Source: JADJGC01 sp964617645
GTDB taxonomy: Bacteria > Zixibacteria > MSB-5A5 > CAIYYT01
Direction: 5' to 3'
NCBI GenBank assembly: GCA_964617645.1
Contig: CAZTYE010000003.1
Location: forward strand, 372,001 to 436,000
Length of the DNA: 64,000 bases
Both the position numbers and the translations under genes were made by a program. The notes below the pieces were generated by a model. The model saw only the letters and a program-made list of their open reading frames with translations. It did not search any database and was not told the DNA's origin. Shown one piece after another: positions 1 to 8,355 of this stretch. Position 1 is the first letter of the stretch; each line of letters opens with the position of its first letter.

Positions 1-1189
1 CTGAGCCGGTTGCGCCGACGATGGCGACCGTCTCGCCCGATCTGACTTCAAAGGAGACATCCTCGAGCACAGTTGTCGTAGTATTCGGATAGGCGAACGA
101 CAAGCCGTTGAAGCGAATCGCTCCTTGTGGGGTGCCCACGGTTTTCGTTTGCCGAGCTTCAATAATTTCCGGCGCTTCGTTCAGAAGCCCGTCGAGTCTC
201 TGCATCGAGGCCGTGCCGCGTTGGTAGAGCGAAATCACCCAACCGATCGCCAGCATCGGCCAGATCAGCATCATAAGGTAAACCATGAATGCAACGTACT
301 CACCCGCGGTGATCTTGCCGCTAATGACTTCGTGGCCACCGGCCCAAAAGACAGTCAAGACCAGCAGCCCGACAATGAACATGATCGCCGGCCAGAATCC
401 GGCCCGCACTCGCGCCAGTGCCAGATTCAAGCGCACATACTCACGGCTGATCTTGTCGAATCGTTTGCCCTGATCCTGCTCGCGACCGTAGGCTTTAACG
501 ACCCGCACGCCGGCGAACGATTCCTGCACGAACGCCGACAGAAACGAGAAGTGATTCTGGATATTCATGAAGCGCTTATGCGTCTGCTGCCCGAGCCGCC
601 ACATCACCAATGACAACAGCGGCAGGGGAACCAGCGAGTACAGCGTCAGCTTGGGCGAGATGAAGATCATCAGGATAAACGCAACCACGGTGATCACCAC
701 CGTGTTCATCATGTACATCACTGCCGGGCCGATCATCATCCGCACGGCTTCGAGGTCGTTGGAAAGTCGCGCGATGATGTCGCCCGTCGGCGTGCGCTGA
801 TAGAATGACGAGGACAGTTGCAGCAGGTGGCTGAAGATGTCATTGCGCAAATCGCATTCGATGTCACGCGAGCCCCAGATGATCGTCCGCCGTGCGAAAT
901 AGCGAAAGACTCCGCCAATCGCCGCCGCGACGACCATGCCGAGGGCGTAGTGGAACAGATTTTGCCCGAAAATGGCGACAATGTACGGCCGCAGCCATTC
1001 GCGCACCACGGACGAAGTTTGCACCGGATCGGCCTTAAGGCTGTCGATCGCTTCCTTCATCAGCCACGGCGAAATCGCCATAAACAAGTTGGTTCCGATC
1101 AGTACGATGAAGCCCCAGATGTAATAACGGCGGTACTTTCGGAAGTATTTCCAGATCGTATTGGATTTACGCAGCGAAGATTTTGACAA
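1..1189 (-). CDS. ABC exporter, fused permease/ATP-binding protein (3' end outside window)
   Basis: The minus-strand frame is open from the window edge to about 1219. It encodes a type I (MsbA/MdlB-like) half-transporter: about six membrane segments with the usual EAA-like stretch (TPTGDIIARLSNDLEAVR), then the start of the nucleotide-binding domain. The last residues in the window are the Walker A region (SGETVAIVGATGSG), so roughly the final 200 residues lie beyond base 1. I placed the start at the TTG at 1189-1187, because GGGAA lies six bases upstream; no in-frame ATG exists between it and the stop at 1220-1222. The family exports lipids, drugs or peptides as homo- or heterodimers in the inner membrane; the substrate cannot be read from the sequence. 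Confidence 0.9.
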   Translation of the reverse strand, partial: MSKSSLRKSNTIWKYFRKYRRYYIWGFIVLIGTNLFMAISPWLMKEAIDSLKADPVQTSSVVREWLRPYIVAIFGQNLFHYALGMVVAAAIGGVFRYFARRTIIWGSRDIECDLRNDIFSHLLQLSSSFYQRTPTGDIIARLSNDLEAVRMMIGPAVMYMMNTVVITVVAFILMIFISPKLTLYSLVPLPLLSLVMWRLGQQTHKRFMNIQNHFSFLSAFVQESFAGVRVVKAYGREQDQGKRFDKISREYVRLNLALARVRAGFWPAIMFIVGLLVLTVFWAGGHEVISGKITAGEYVAFMVYLMMLIWPMLAIGWVISLYQRGTASMQRLDGLLNEAPEIIEARQTKTVGTPQGAIRFNGLSFAYPNTTTTVLEDVSFEVRSGETVAIVGATGS

Positions 1190-1320
1190 AGTCAGTTCCC
1201 ACGTGTCTCAAGCTCGGACTCATTCGCACCATGTTTCTTTATAACAACTATTAGCCTGATTCGGCACAACGATTTTCGATACAGTGTAAAATTGCGATCG
1301 GCTCGGCCTTGAAAGCCGAA

Positions 1321-1884
1321 TTACTTTGTGACGATGATGTCGCCAAGGCCGACTTTGCAGAACAATTTAATCCGGATCTCAGCCGTACCGTAGTTGGCAT
1401 CGATGTGTTCGAGCGTAGCGCCAAAGCCGTCGCGCTTGTCGCCGAGCATTTCGATATCGCCGACGCCGACCTGCGCCGACGCGCTCACGGGAATGCCCTC
1501 GGGCAGCATCACCTTGATATCGCCGATGCCGAGATTGCAATCGACCCGGTTTTCGCCGGGGATCAAGGTTGTCTGCCGTAGGTTAAGCTGGATTTCACCG
1601 ATGCCCTCGTGTACCGACAGTCCGCCGCTTTCAACTTGCACTGGCCGAAGGTGAACGTCGCCAAAAGTCTTCTTGAATTCTCGGCCCGTGAACTTGGCAA
1701 AGTCAAATCCTTCCGGACGCTCCGGGCGCACGCGTTCGAAGATCATCCAGCCGCCGATCACCACCAGCACGACCGGCCACCAGGTGCCGATAAACTCAGA
1801 AAAATCAAACTCGATCCAGCGCATATTATCGGCGAGAAATATCGCGCCGATGGCGACGAGGATCAGTCCCCAAAATATCCGCAT
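1321..1884 (-). CDS. LiaF-like membrane protein (cell-wall-active antibiotic response family)
   Basis: The 187-residue product begins with two close hydrophobic segments (about residues 3-20 and 34-51), as in the LiaI/LiaF transmembrane region. A soluble beta-rich C-terminal half follows with repeated G-x-GDI motifs (NLGIGDIKV, VGVGDIEML, VGLGDIIVT), typical of the DUF2154/YvqF adhesin-like fold. The ATG at 1884 is preferred over an upstream in-frame ATG at 1911 because AAAGGAG sits seven bases before it. LiaF in Firmicutes restrains an envelope-stress histidine kinase; no kinase is adjacent here, so the role in this organism is open. It is divergent from argF. Confidence 0.7.
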   Translation of the reverse strand: MRIFWGLILVAIGAIFLADNMRWIEFDFSEFIGTWWPVVLVVIGGWMIFERVRPERPEGFDFAKFTGREFKKTFGDVHLRPVQVESGGLSVHEGIGEIQLNLRQTTLIPGENRVDCNLGIGDIKVMLPEGIPVSASAQVGVGDIEMLGDKRDGFGATLEHIDANYGTAEIRIKLFCKVGLGDIIVTK

Positions 1885-2002
1885 GGCAATCTCCTTTCCG
1901 CTCCGCCGCAATTGCGCGACCTCCCGGAGCCGAACTCAGCCATCGTTTACGATCGTTACTTGAATATGTTCGCTTCTCCCCGCTGCCAGCAAGGAAATTC
2001 GC

Positions 2003-2031
2003 TTGACAGTCTTTACGCGTGCCGATAGCTT
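2003..2031 (+). promoter_or_regulatory. Possible sigma-70-type promoter for argF
   Basis: A perfect TTGACA (2003-2008) is followed after about 16-17 bases by a weak minus-10-like GATAGCTT. It lies about 40 bases upstream of the argF ATG. The minus-35 element is convincing; the minus-10 element is not. Confidence 0.35.
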
Positions 2032-2069
2032 CTCCGCGACCTACGGGGGCCGGATGAAGGAGAGCCGTC

Positions 2070-2990
2070 ATGAAGCGTGATTTTCTTGCCGAAACCGATT
2101 TTACCACCGGCGAAATCAACCGCATCTTCGATCTTTGCCGCCAGATGAAACTGGGAGAAATCAGCCCAAAACCGCTGGCCGGCAAGACCGTCGGCTGCAT
2201 ATTTCATAAAGCCTCGCTGCGGACTCGCATCTCGTTCGAGGTCGGGATCGCGCAGCTCGGTGGTTCATCGCTTTACATCACCGAGAAGGAAATCGAGCTC
2301 GGCAAACGCGAATCGATCTACGATGCCGCCAAAGTGCTGTCGCGCTATCTCGGGATGATCACGATTCGCACCTTCGCACACGACGACGTCGAGCAACTCG
2401 CTAAACACGCGTCGATTCCGGTAATTAACGCACTCACCGACCTGCTCCATCCGTGCCAGATTTACGGAGATGCATTCACGATTATCGAACACAAGAAATC
2501 GCTGGAAGGTCTCAAGATCGTCTATCTCGGCGACGGGAACAATATCGCCAACTCGTGGATTAACCTCACGCGGCGCTACAATTTCCACTTCGTCGTCGGC
2601 ACGAACCCCAGTACGATGCCCGATGCCGGCCTGCTCAAGTTGGCGGCAGCCGACAAAGTCGGGAAGGTGACTGTCGTACACGATCCCAAAGAGGCAGCTC
2701 GAGCCGCGGACGTCATTTATACCGACGTTTGGGCCAGCATGGGGCAAAAGCATCTGGCGGAGGAAAAGGCCGCGCAACTCAAGGACTTTCAGGTCAACGA
2801 CGCGCTTATGAAATTGGCCAAGAAAGACTGTCTCGTCATGCACTGTTTGCCGGCGCTGCGTAACGCCGAGATAACCGACTCCGTCATGGACAGTCCCAAT
2901 TCGGTGGTTTTCGATCAGGCCGAAAATCGCCTGCACATTCAGAAGGCCGTGATGCTGGTCCTGATGGATGACAAACGTCTTAAGGGCTAA
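2070..2990 (+). CDS. argF: Ornithine carbamoyltransferase
   Basis: The 306-residue protein makes citrulline from ornithine and carbamoyl phosphate in arginine synthesis. The carbamoyl-phosphate loop is SLRTR (49-53; most ornithine transcarbamylases have STRTR), HPCQ is at 127-130, the ornithine loop SMG at 223-225 and HCLP at 258-261, followed by R264. The DGNNIANSW stretch is typical of ornithine rather than aspartate transcarbamylases. AAGGAG lies close upstream of the ATG. Length is normal. No other arginine gene is in the window. The Thr-to-Leu change in STRTR also occurs in N-acyl-ornithine transcarbamylases, so substrate preference could be tested, but the remaining motifs favour ornithine. 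Confidence 0.93.
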   Translation: MKRDFLAETDFTTGEINRIFDLCRQMKLGEISPKPLAGKTVGCIFHKASLRTRISFEVGIAQLGGSSLYITEKEIELGKRESIYDAAKVLSRYLGMITIRTFAHDDVEQLAKHASIPVINALTDLLHPCQIYGDAFTIIEHKKSLEGLKIVYLGDGNNIANSWINLTRRYNFHFVVGTNPSTMPDAGLLKLAAADKVGKVTVVHDPKEAARAADVIYTDVWASMGQKHLAEEKAAQLKDFQVNDALMKLAKKDCLVMHCLPALRNAEITDSVMDSPNSVVFDQAENRLHIQKAVMLVLMDDKRLKG

Positions 2991-3002
2991 GCGTTCGCTC
3001 GT

Positions 3003-3440
3003 ATGGAAAGGGAAGTAGCCCGCTACAACGGTTGCTTTGTTTGCGGCCCCGATAATCCGATCGGCCTGAATCTCAAATTTATGGCCGATGGCAGCAGGTG
3101 CTACACGACGTTCAAACCGGATAGTCGGCACGAAGGCTACAAGGGAATTCTGCACGGCGGTATCATCGCGGCAATTCTCGATGAAGTGATGATCAAGGCG
3201 GTCATTGCCCGCGAGGTTGTCTGCGTTACGGCCAGTATGGAGGTGCGCTTCAGGGCACCGGCTGACATCCGTAGCACTTATCGCTTCGAGGCGGAAATCA
3301 CCGGCGAACGCGGTCGAATTTTCGAGGCCGCGTCGCGCGCGCTCAATGAGAACGGGCTGTTGGTGGCTGAATCCACCGCCAAGTATATGACGGTTCCTCC
3401 GGAATTCCAGGACCGATTGCGACAATCGCTCGATCCTTGA
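3003..3440 (+). CDS. PaaI-family hotdog-fold thioesterase
   Basis: This 145-residue protein has the N-terminal NGCFVCGPDNPIGL stretch and the HGGIIAAILDEVM helix start of PaaI/YbgC-type hotdog thioesterases, in which the HGG region and a nearby acidic residue surround the thioester. Such enzymes hydrolyse acyl-CoAs in the cytosol. It begins 12 bases after argF ends and is probably co-transcribed, but no metabolic link to arginine synthesis is evident. The upstream region shows no strong ribosome-binding site. The physiological acyl-CoA is unknown. Confidence 0.82.
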   Translation: MEREVARYNGCFVCGPDNPIGLNLKFMADGSRCYTTFKPDSRHEGYKGILHGGIIAAILDEVMIKAVIAREVVCVTASMEVRFRAPADIRSTYRFEAEITGERGRIFEAASRALNENGLLVAESTAKYMTVPPEFQDRLRQSLDP

Positions 3441-3634
3441 CGCTGTGCAGTCGACTTCACTTTTATGACGAGTCTTATAGTCGCCTGGGTGCGCTGAGAT
3501 TTCGCTTGCACACCTCACAATGCGCGCCACACGACACTAAACTACAATTCAGCAAGAACTTATAGCGGCATCATCGACCGCTCTAAATAGCCTGATTACG
3601 GCACGTTCCTTGCGGTATTCGGCAGCGAGGAACG

Positions 3635-4123
3635 ATGATGAATTGCTATTTTTACGGCTCAAATCTCCATGACGAAAAACTGGTTACGAATCGGGGCGTT
3701 ATCTCTTTTGCAGTTCCCGACTACGGTGTCATGTTTCGCGCCCAGTACGAGGGCAACCGCTATGAGTGCGAATATGCCGCAGGTATCGCCTTGATCCGTT
3801 TCATGCAGCTCAATCAGCAGCACTTCACCAAACGCGGAATCAAATTGATGACCGATTCGCCGATTGTCGTCTACCAAGTAAATAACCGTCTCGCCGCCAC
3901 CGGCTCGCTCCTGCGGTTTCGCGATCTGATACTGTTCTATCGACGCAAATTCGGATTCGAGTTAAAATGGGTGCCGACACAGATGAACCGCGCCCAGTCA
4001 GGGCTTGCCGATATCGCCGTCAACCCCAACTCGCCGAAGTTCAACTTCGATATCTTCGACGAAAGCACACGCCGCAAAGACTCTCATCGCGTCAGTACGG
4101 CGCCGGGAATCAAGCTGAGTTAA
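3635..4123 (+). CDS. RNase H-fold protein with altered catalytic site
   Basis: The 162-residue protein follows the RNase HI-like pattern: an opening beta-strand with xGS (here YFYGS, residues 5-9), a helix with ECEYAAGIAL (E46 as the usual glutamate), a strand ending in LMTDS (D74), and a C-terminal LKWVPTQMNRA segment equivalent to the WVPxxxNxxAD region. The first metal-binding aspartate of the usual DGS motif is a tyrosine (Y7), so normal two-metal cleavage may be lost. Start is the first of two ATGs behind GAGGAACG. Function unknown; it could bind RNA/DNA hybrids without cutting, or be a diverged nuclease. Confidence 0.55.
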   Translation: MMNCYFYGSNLHDEKLVTNRGVISFAVPDYGVMFRAQYEGNRYECEYAAGIALIRFMQLNQQHFTKRGIKLMTDSPIVVYQVNNRLAATGSLLRFRDLILFYRRKFGFELKWVPTQMNRAQSGLADIAVNPNSPKFNFDIFDESTRRKDSHRVSTAPGIKLS

Positions 4124-4173
4124 ATCGATATTTCGTGCGCCGCCGACGCCGGAATCGCGTACAATCCTCTTGT

Positions 4174-5325
4174 ATGTCAATGATTCGCCGCGCAATCTCT
4201 CGAATTCTTGCTGGCCGGAGATCGATCGCGCTCGCTCTGATCGCCGCGACGAACACAGCAATTCCCGCTCGCATGCTGAGAGCGGAGGAGATCGCAGTCA
4301 GTCCCGAACTCATCGATTCGATCGAGATGACCGATTATCGTCGGGCCTTTGGCAGTCCGGTCGGCGCGATCTTTCTGTTGACCAAATCGGGAGTCGAAAT
4401 CCGTCAGTATCAGGATCGTAATCCGCGCCAACAATCGCTACGCGGGAATCAGCGGCTGGTGGCTTCCGAGAGCGGAAAGCACTACGCGATACTGACCTTT
4501 ACGGGCGTGTCACCATCCGAAATAAATCTCAGCAGCGCTGCCGTCTACGCCGACTCGGGTCGTTCGCTCTGGAAAGTTGACACCCCCAATTGCCACTCGC
4601 TTCTGCTCTGCGACGGCGCGTCGGTTGCCGTCGGTGTCGCCGGCGCCGAAGGACTTCCCGAATCGCGGTTGTTGTTTTTTGGTGAGGACGGTACGCTGCG
4701 CGGAACGACCCGCGTTGAGTACTATCACAATGGGCAGTGGGCGGTCAATGGTTCCGCGTTTTTTGCCCAAGTGGGCAGCGGCGAGTTGGTCAAATTCACG
4801 CCTTCAGGAGTGGAGCAAGCCCGCTTTGGCCGGGCGTCGCGATACTTCATCGCGCCGGATGGCGGGCAAGTCGCGCTGCTGCGCGACTCGCTGCTGACGT
4901 TTGTCAACGGCGATTCGGCGTTTCAACTCCGTGGTGACTTCGTTCAGCTTCGCGAAGTTCGATTCTCGCAGGATGGGACGACTGCCTTGGTGATGACCGC
5001 CACCGGGATCGAAGTTGTCGATCTCGCGGCGCGAAGTATTCGGTCCGAGTTCAAGCTGGGCGATACACCGTATCGATTGATGCATTTGGATGCCGATCCG
5101 TCTCTGAGTCTGATCCTGCTCGGCGCGAACAACTCCGCCGACGCGCCCGAACGGCGCAACTCAACCGGCAAGGCGCTCCTCGTTGACACAAACGCCAGAA
5201 CTCTCTGGGAGCAGACTCTTGTCTACGAAGACTGGACGATTCGCTATCCCGACGTGCGCATCGATACGGTCCGCCGCGTGTTTTCGATCATGACTCCGCC
5301 GGAAATCCGCGTCTATCGCTTCTGA
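4174..5325 (+). CDS. Secreted protein of unknown function
   Basis: The reading frame is open further upstream, but the ATG at 4174 gives a 383-residue protein with a plausible signal peptide (basic MSMIRRAISRILAGRRS, then a hydrophobic stretch ending near ARMLRAEE). The rest is a mixed beta-rich region with repeated short strands (for example ALLRDSLLTFVNGDS, TALVMTATGIEVVDL) reminiscent of a WD/PQQ-like propeller, but no definite family motif was recognised. No ribosome-binding site is obvious. It stands between the RNase H-like gene and the haem-motif cluster. Confidence 0.6.
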   Translation: MSMIRRAISRILAGRRSIALALIAATNTAIPARMLRAEEIAVSPELIDSIEMTDYRRAFGSPVGAIFLLTKSGVEIRQYQDRNPRQQSLRGNQRLVASESGKHYAILTFTGVSPSEINLSSAAVYADSGRSLWKVDTPNCHSLLLCDGASVAVGVAGAEGLPESRLLFFGEDGTLRGTTRVEYYHNGQWAVNGSAFFAQVGSGELVKFTPSGVEQARFGRASRYFIAPDGGQVALLRDSLLTFVNGDSAFQLRGDFVQLREVRFSQDGTTALVMTATGIEVVDLAARSIRSEFKLGDTPYRLMHLDADPSLSLILLGANNSADAPERRNSTGKALLVDTNARTLWEQTLVYEDWTIRYPDVRIDTVRRVFSIMTPPEIRVYRF

Positions 5326-5455
5326 GTAAGCGTCGTTGGCAAACGACCTGCCGCCAAAAACTGCTTTCGCATTGTACGATTCCTGATTTCATTCGTCTCT
5401 GTAACCAAACGACGCCCGGCGATCGCTGTTGCCTGAATTTAGCCCTTGAGGAGCT

Positions 5456-6502
5456 ATGACCTCCAAGTTTAGAGTTCTTGCGGTTCTGTTTAGTCTGTTT
5501 GTTCTGCTCGCGACGATTTCCGTTTACAGCCTGCCGCGGTTGTCCGCCGAGCACGCGACGCCGTGTATCACCTGCCATATCAGCCCCAATGGTGGCGGCA
5601 TGCGCAACGAATTTGGCAACTACGCCGTCGCCTACAACGAACTCTGTCTGCAATCGACCAAAAAACTGGTTGAGCCGAACACGCTGCGGCCGCGACTCTC
5701 CGACAATGTCACGTTCGGGGTCGATTACCGGCACCTGTATTTGATCGAGCAAAATCGCACCTTCCGCATGCAGACCGACTTTTATCTCGCGATTCAGATG
5801 CTGCGAAATGTCAGCTACAATCTGACATTCGGCCCATCGGTGGTCAAAGACAGCTACCTCATGCTCAAGCTGCGCGATGAGCGGTACTGGATCAAAGCCG
5901 GCCGCTTCTACCCGGCGTTCGGCTTGCGCGATCCCGATCATAATGCCTATGTGCGCGCCGTGCCGCTTCTCGGCCCGGAAGTCGGTGTGGAAGGATTGTC
6001 GCTCGGCGGAAACTTCTTCAGCGGCTCGAACATCACGCTCGAAGTCTATGCCCCAAACGGTCAGAATGTCGCGACGTTTCACTCGTTTCGCGCCGGTTCG
6101 TTGGGGCCGGTTGGCTTTCTCACCGGCTTGTCGTGGCGGCAATCGCAACGAGTCGATGGTGGCTACCGCGATTATCCCATCGCCAAATCGTTTTTCGGCG
6201 GTGTCAACTATGACCGCTTCACTTTCACCAGCGAAGTCGGCGCGGTCGGCAAAGGCAACGAACAGCGCACACTCTACGCGCAATTGGCGTCACGGCTGAT
6301 GTGGGGACTTTACCTTCTCGGTGAGTACAACTTCCACGATCCGGACTGGGCGACAAAATCGGGATCGAACGAATTCTGGCGATTCTCGTTCGAGTTCTTC
6401 CCGATCCCCTTCGTCGAAATCCGACCGTCGGCGACCATCGCCGGTGAAGGGCCGCTGAAGAACCGGGTCGACTACTTCGTCCAATTGCATGTGAGTTATT
6501 GA
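5456..6502 (+). CDS. Outer-membrane beta-barrel with N-terminal CxxCH haem motif
   Basis: The 348-residue protein has a signal peptide (residues 1-31), then a single c-type haem motif CITCH (C37, C40, H41) immediately after the likely cleavage site, in a segment rich in glycine and asparagine. The remaining 290 residues show alternating hydrophobic/aromatic strands ending in VQLHVSY, as expected for an outer-membrane barrel with a C-terminal aromatic residue. This suggests a porin-like protein carrying a covalently attached haem at its periplasmic face. It is followed, with overlapping TGATG, by a second haem-motif lipoprotein and then YceI, implying one operon. Electron transfer across the outer membrane is a possibility, not shown. 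Confidence 0.7.
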   Translation: MTSKFRVLAVLFSLFVLLATISVYSLPRLSAEHATPCITCHISPNGGGMRNEFGNYAVAYNELCLQSTKKLVEPNTLRPRLSDNVTFGVDYRHLYLIEQNRTFRMQTDFYLAIQMLRNVSYNLTFGPSVVKDSYLMLKLRDERYWIKAGRFYPAFGLRDPDHNAYVRAVPLLGPEVGVEGLSLGGNFFSGSNITLEVYAPNGQNVATFHSFRAGSLGPVGFLTGLSWRQSQRVDGGYRDYPIAKSFFGGVNYDRFTFTSEVGAVGKGNEQRTLYAQLASRLMWGLYLLGEYNFHDPDWATKSGSNEFWRFSFEFFPIPFVEIRPSATIAGEGPLKNRVDYFVQLHVSY

Positions 6503-6969
6503 TGATCGAATTTCGCCTGATTGATATCACAAGGCGCTGCGCCTATGGCGCATTGGTGATAATTCCTCTGCTTGTCGTCGCCGCAATTCTCGCCGGCGGC
6601 TGCACTGATCACGGTAGTGTGCTCACAATCGATGATGATCCCGAACCACCGGTTTACACGGTGTCGTTTGCCACCGATGTTCAGCCGCTACTGCTCCGCA
6701 GTTGTGCGTTCAATAGTTGTCACGGCGACGTCAACCCGCAACACGACTTCCGGGTTACAAGCTATACCGAGATCATGAAAGTTAGCCCGCTTCATGGGCG
6801 TGCGGTCATCGCCGGTGATGCCGGCGTCAGTTCGCTATATCTGGCCATCAGTCCGCGTTATCGCGAGATCGGTCTCGACCTCCGCATGCCGCGATTTTCA
6901 GACACGCTCACTACCGCGCAACAAGACACGATAAAAGTCTGGATCGATGAAGGCGCGGCGGACAATTAG
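6502..6969 (+). CDS. Haem-motif lipoprotein (planctomycete-type cytochrome c domain)
   Basis: The 155-residue product has an N-terminal hydrophobic helix ending in AGGC (C34), a likely though imperfect lipobox. Residues 55-75 contain FATDVQPLLLRSCAFNSCHG, matching the VQPIL-C-x4-CH pattern of PSCyt1/DUF1588-type cytochrome domains, with C68, C73 and H74 as putative haem ligands. The ATG overlaps the stop of the preceding barrel gene by one base, so translation is probably coupled; an in-frame TTG lies three bases earlier. It probably sits at the membrane facing the periplasm as an electron carrier or haem-binding partner of the barrel. Confidence 0.68.
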   Translation: MIEFRLIDITRRCAYGALVIIPLLVVAAILAGGCTDHGSVLTIDDDPEPPVYTVSFATDVQPLLLRSCAFNSCHGDVNPQHDFRVTSYTEIMKVSPLHGRAVIAGDAGVSSLYLAISPRYREIGLDLRMPRFSDTLTTAQQDTIKVWIDEGAADN

Positions 6970-6980
6970 GAGTATAAGAA

Positions 6981-7595
6981 ATGATGCGATACATCTTGAT
7001 CATATTCGCGCTGGCAGCGCTTTCCTTCAATTCACTGCAAGCGGAGATGTTTTACGTCGCCGGTCGGCAGGGAATCGATACGGTGACATTCGAGTCGCAA
7101 GCGAAGCTCGAATTCGTATCCGGTGAGACCTACGTCGTGATCGGCGCGATCGACTTCGACCCCGCCAACCCCGCCGCCGGAGCCACCGGAAGACTCCGCG
7201 TCGATGCGCGGACGCTCAAAACCGGTATCGAATTGCGCGATGAACATATGCGCGACCGGCACCTGCATACGGCACAATACCCCTACGTGGAATTCGTGCT
7301 TGAATCAGTGAATGGTTTGCCGGCTACGCTGATCGCCGGTACTCAGGCAACTTGTCAGGTGACCGGTGATTTTACCGTACACGGGAAAACCCACAGGATC
7401 ACGGTTCCGGCCTCAGTTATCTGGCGAAAGCGGTCGGATACTGACCAACATCTCGAAATCGTAGCCACATTTCCGATCAAACTCGATGACTACAGTGTCC
7501 CACGCCCGAAAGCGTTGTTCTTGAAACTTGCCGAAACGCTCGACATCCGCGTGCGCATCATTGCCGCCACCACTAATCCGCCCGTGACGTTCTGA
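6981..7595 (+). CDS. YceI family periplasmic protein
   Basis: The 204-residue protein has a signal peptide (MMRYILIIFALAALSFNSLQA) followed by the YceI lipocalin-like barrel, with characteristic RDEHMRDRHLHTAQYPYVEF and a later VTGDFTVHGKTHRITVPA. YceI proteins bind polyprenyl-type or other hydrophobic ligands in the periplasm. AGGAG precedes the paired ATG codons. It lies 11 bases after the haem lipoprotein and seems to be the third gene of that operon. The ligand is unknown; a quinone-like lipid would fit the electron-transfer context but this is conjecture. Confidence 0.85.
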   Translation: MMRYILIIFALAALSFNSLQAEMFYVAGRQGIDTVTFESQAKLEFVSGETYVVIGAIDFDPANPAAGATGRLRVDARTLKTGIELRDEHMRDRHLHTAQYPYVEFVLESVNGLPATLIAGTQATCQVTGDFTVHGKTHRITVPASVIWRKRSDTDQHLEIVATFPIKLDDYSVPRPKALFLKLAETLDIRVRIIAATTNPPVTF

Positions 7596-7644
7596 TCTTC
7601 CCGGTACGGATACCGGCTGCGGCGAAATCCGAGCTTGCGAAACC

Positions 7645-7673
7645 GTTGATTGCGCCGACCTTTTCTGCTATAT
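7645..7673 (+). promoter_or_regulatory. Sigma-70-type promoter of the rubrerythrin gene
   Basis: TTGATT (7645-7650) and TATATT (7668-7673) are separated by 17 bases, the optimal spacing. The start of transcription would be near 7680, giving a GC-rich leader of about 77 bases before the ATG at 7757. Confidence 0.55.
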
Positions 7674-7756
7674 TCTCCACCAGTTGTTCGTGATACGGCG
7701 GAGCGGTCATCTGCCCGGGAACCCGACAGCCGACCTAACGCCGAAAGGAGCTATCG

Positions 7757-8257
7757 ATGAATGTCTTTGAATTTGCGATGAAGATGGAGAAGGACGGCCA
7801 GCATTTTTACGAAAGCGAGGCCGCCCGCACACCCAATCCGGCGCTCAAGAAGATCTGGCTGCAACTGGCCGGTGACGAAATTAAGCACTACGAGATCTTC
7901 CGTCGCCTCCGCGACGGCGAAATCCAGGAAGCCAAAGCGATGGCCGAACTCGGCACCAATATCCTGGCAACGGCCAAGACCGTGTTCGAGCAATTGCCGA
8001 AGGACGGCAGCGATTTCAAATTCGGCGATGACGTAATTGCCGCCTGGAACAAAGCGCAGCAAGTTGAACTCGATACCGAAAAGTTCTATCGCGAGAAGGC
8101 CGGCGAAGAACCCAAAGCCGAGATTAAGCGCGCTTTCAGTCTTTTGGCCGAGGAAGAGCACAAGCACGTAGTCTTGATCGAACATGTGCTCGAATTCCTG
8201 CATCAACCGAAGAGCTGGCTCGATGACGCCGAGTGGAGCAATCTCTCTCATTCGTAG
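7757..8257 (+). CDS. Rubrerythrin/ferritin-like diiron protein
   Basis: The 166-residue protein is a four-helix ferritin-like domain with ExxH iron-ligand motifs: FEFAMKMEKDGQHFYE in helix 1, GDEIKHYEIF in helix 2, a further glutamate in helix 3 (VELDTEKFYREKA) and EEEHKHVVLIEHV in helix 4. It lacks the C-terminal rubredoxin domain of classical rubrerythrin. Such proteins detoxify peroxide or store iron in anaerobes and microaerophiles. AAAGGAG lies upstream of the ATG. It has its own promoter and is followed by a palindrome that may end transcription. Confidence 0.88.
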   Translation: MNVFEFAMKMEKDGQHFYESEAARTPNPALKKIWLQLAGDEIKHYEIFRRLRDGEIQEAKAMAELGTNILATAKTVFEQLPKDGSDFKFGDDVIAAWNKAQQVELDTEKFYREKAGEEPKAEIKRAFSLLAEEEHKHVVLIEHVLEFLHQPKSWLDDAEWSNLSHS

Positions 8258-8291
8258 GAATGCTGTGGTGTCGCTTGGAAGTATCGCGTAG

Positions 8292-8311
8292 GGGCGCACG
8301 GCCGTGCGCCC
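8292..8311. repeat. 20-base perfect palindrome (REP-like or terminator)
   Basis: GGGCGCACG-GC-CGTGCGCCC is a perfect inverted repeat followed by TGTTTGCTT, preceded by CGCGTAGG. A looser relative, CGCGTAGGGGAGCATGG...TGCGCCC, occurs near 10020-10045 in the next intergenic gap. The pair could be a dispersed REP-like element, and this copy may also end transcription of the rubrerythrin gene. Confidence 0.5.
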
Positions 8312-8355
8312 TGTTTGCTTATTGACAAATCTCAGTTCTGATAGGGAGTAATCAA

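Noticed and set aside
2265..3530. 421-codon minus-strand frame opposite argF
   Set aside because: It is the antisense shadow of argF and the thioesterase gene, with no family motif.
5288..6283. 331-codon minus-strand frame
   Set aside because: Antisense to the CxxCH barrel gene; no signal peptide, ribosome-binding site or domain.
7680..7756. GC-rich leader of the rubrerythrin gene as a riboswitch
   Set aside because: Some pairing is possible, but no known riboswitch consensus could be matched by eye.
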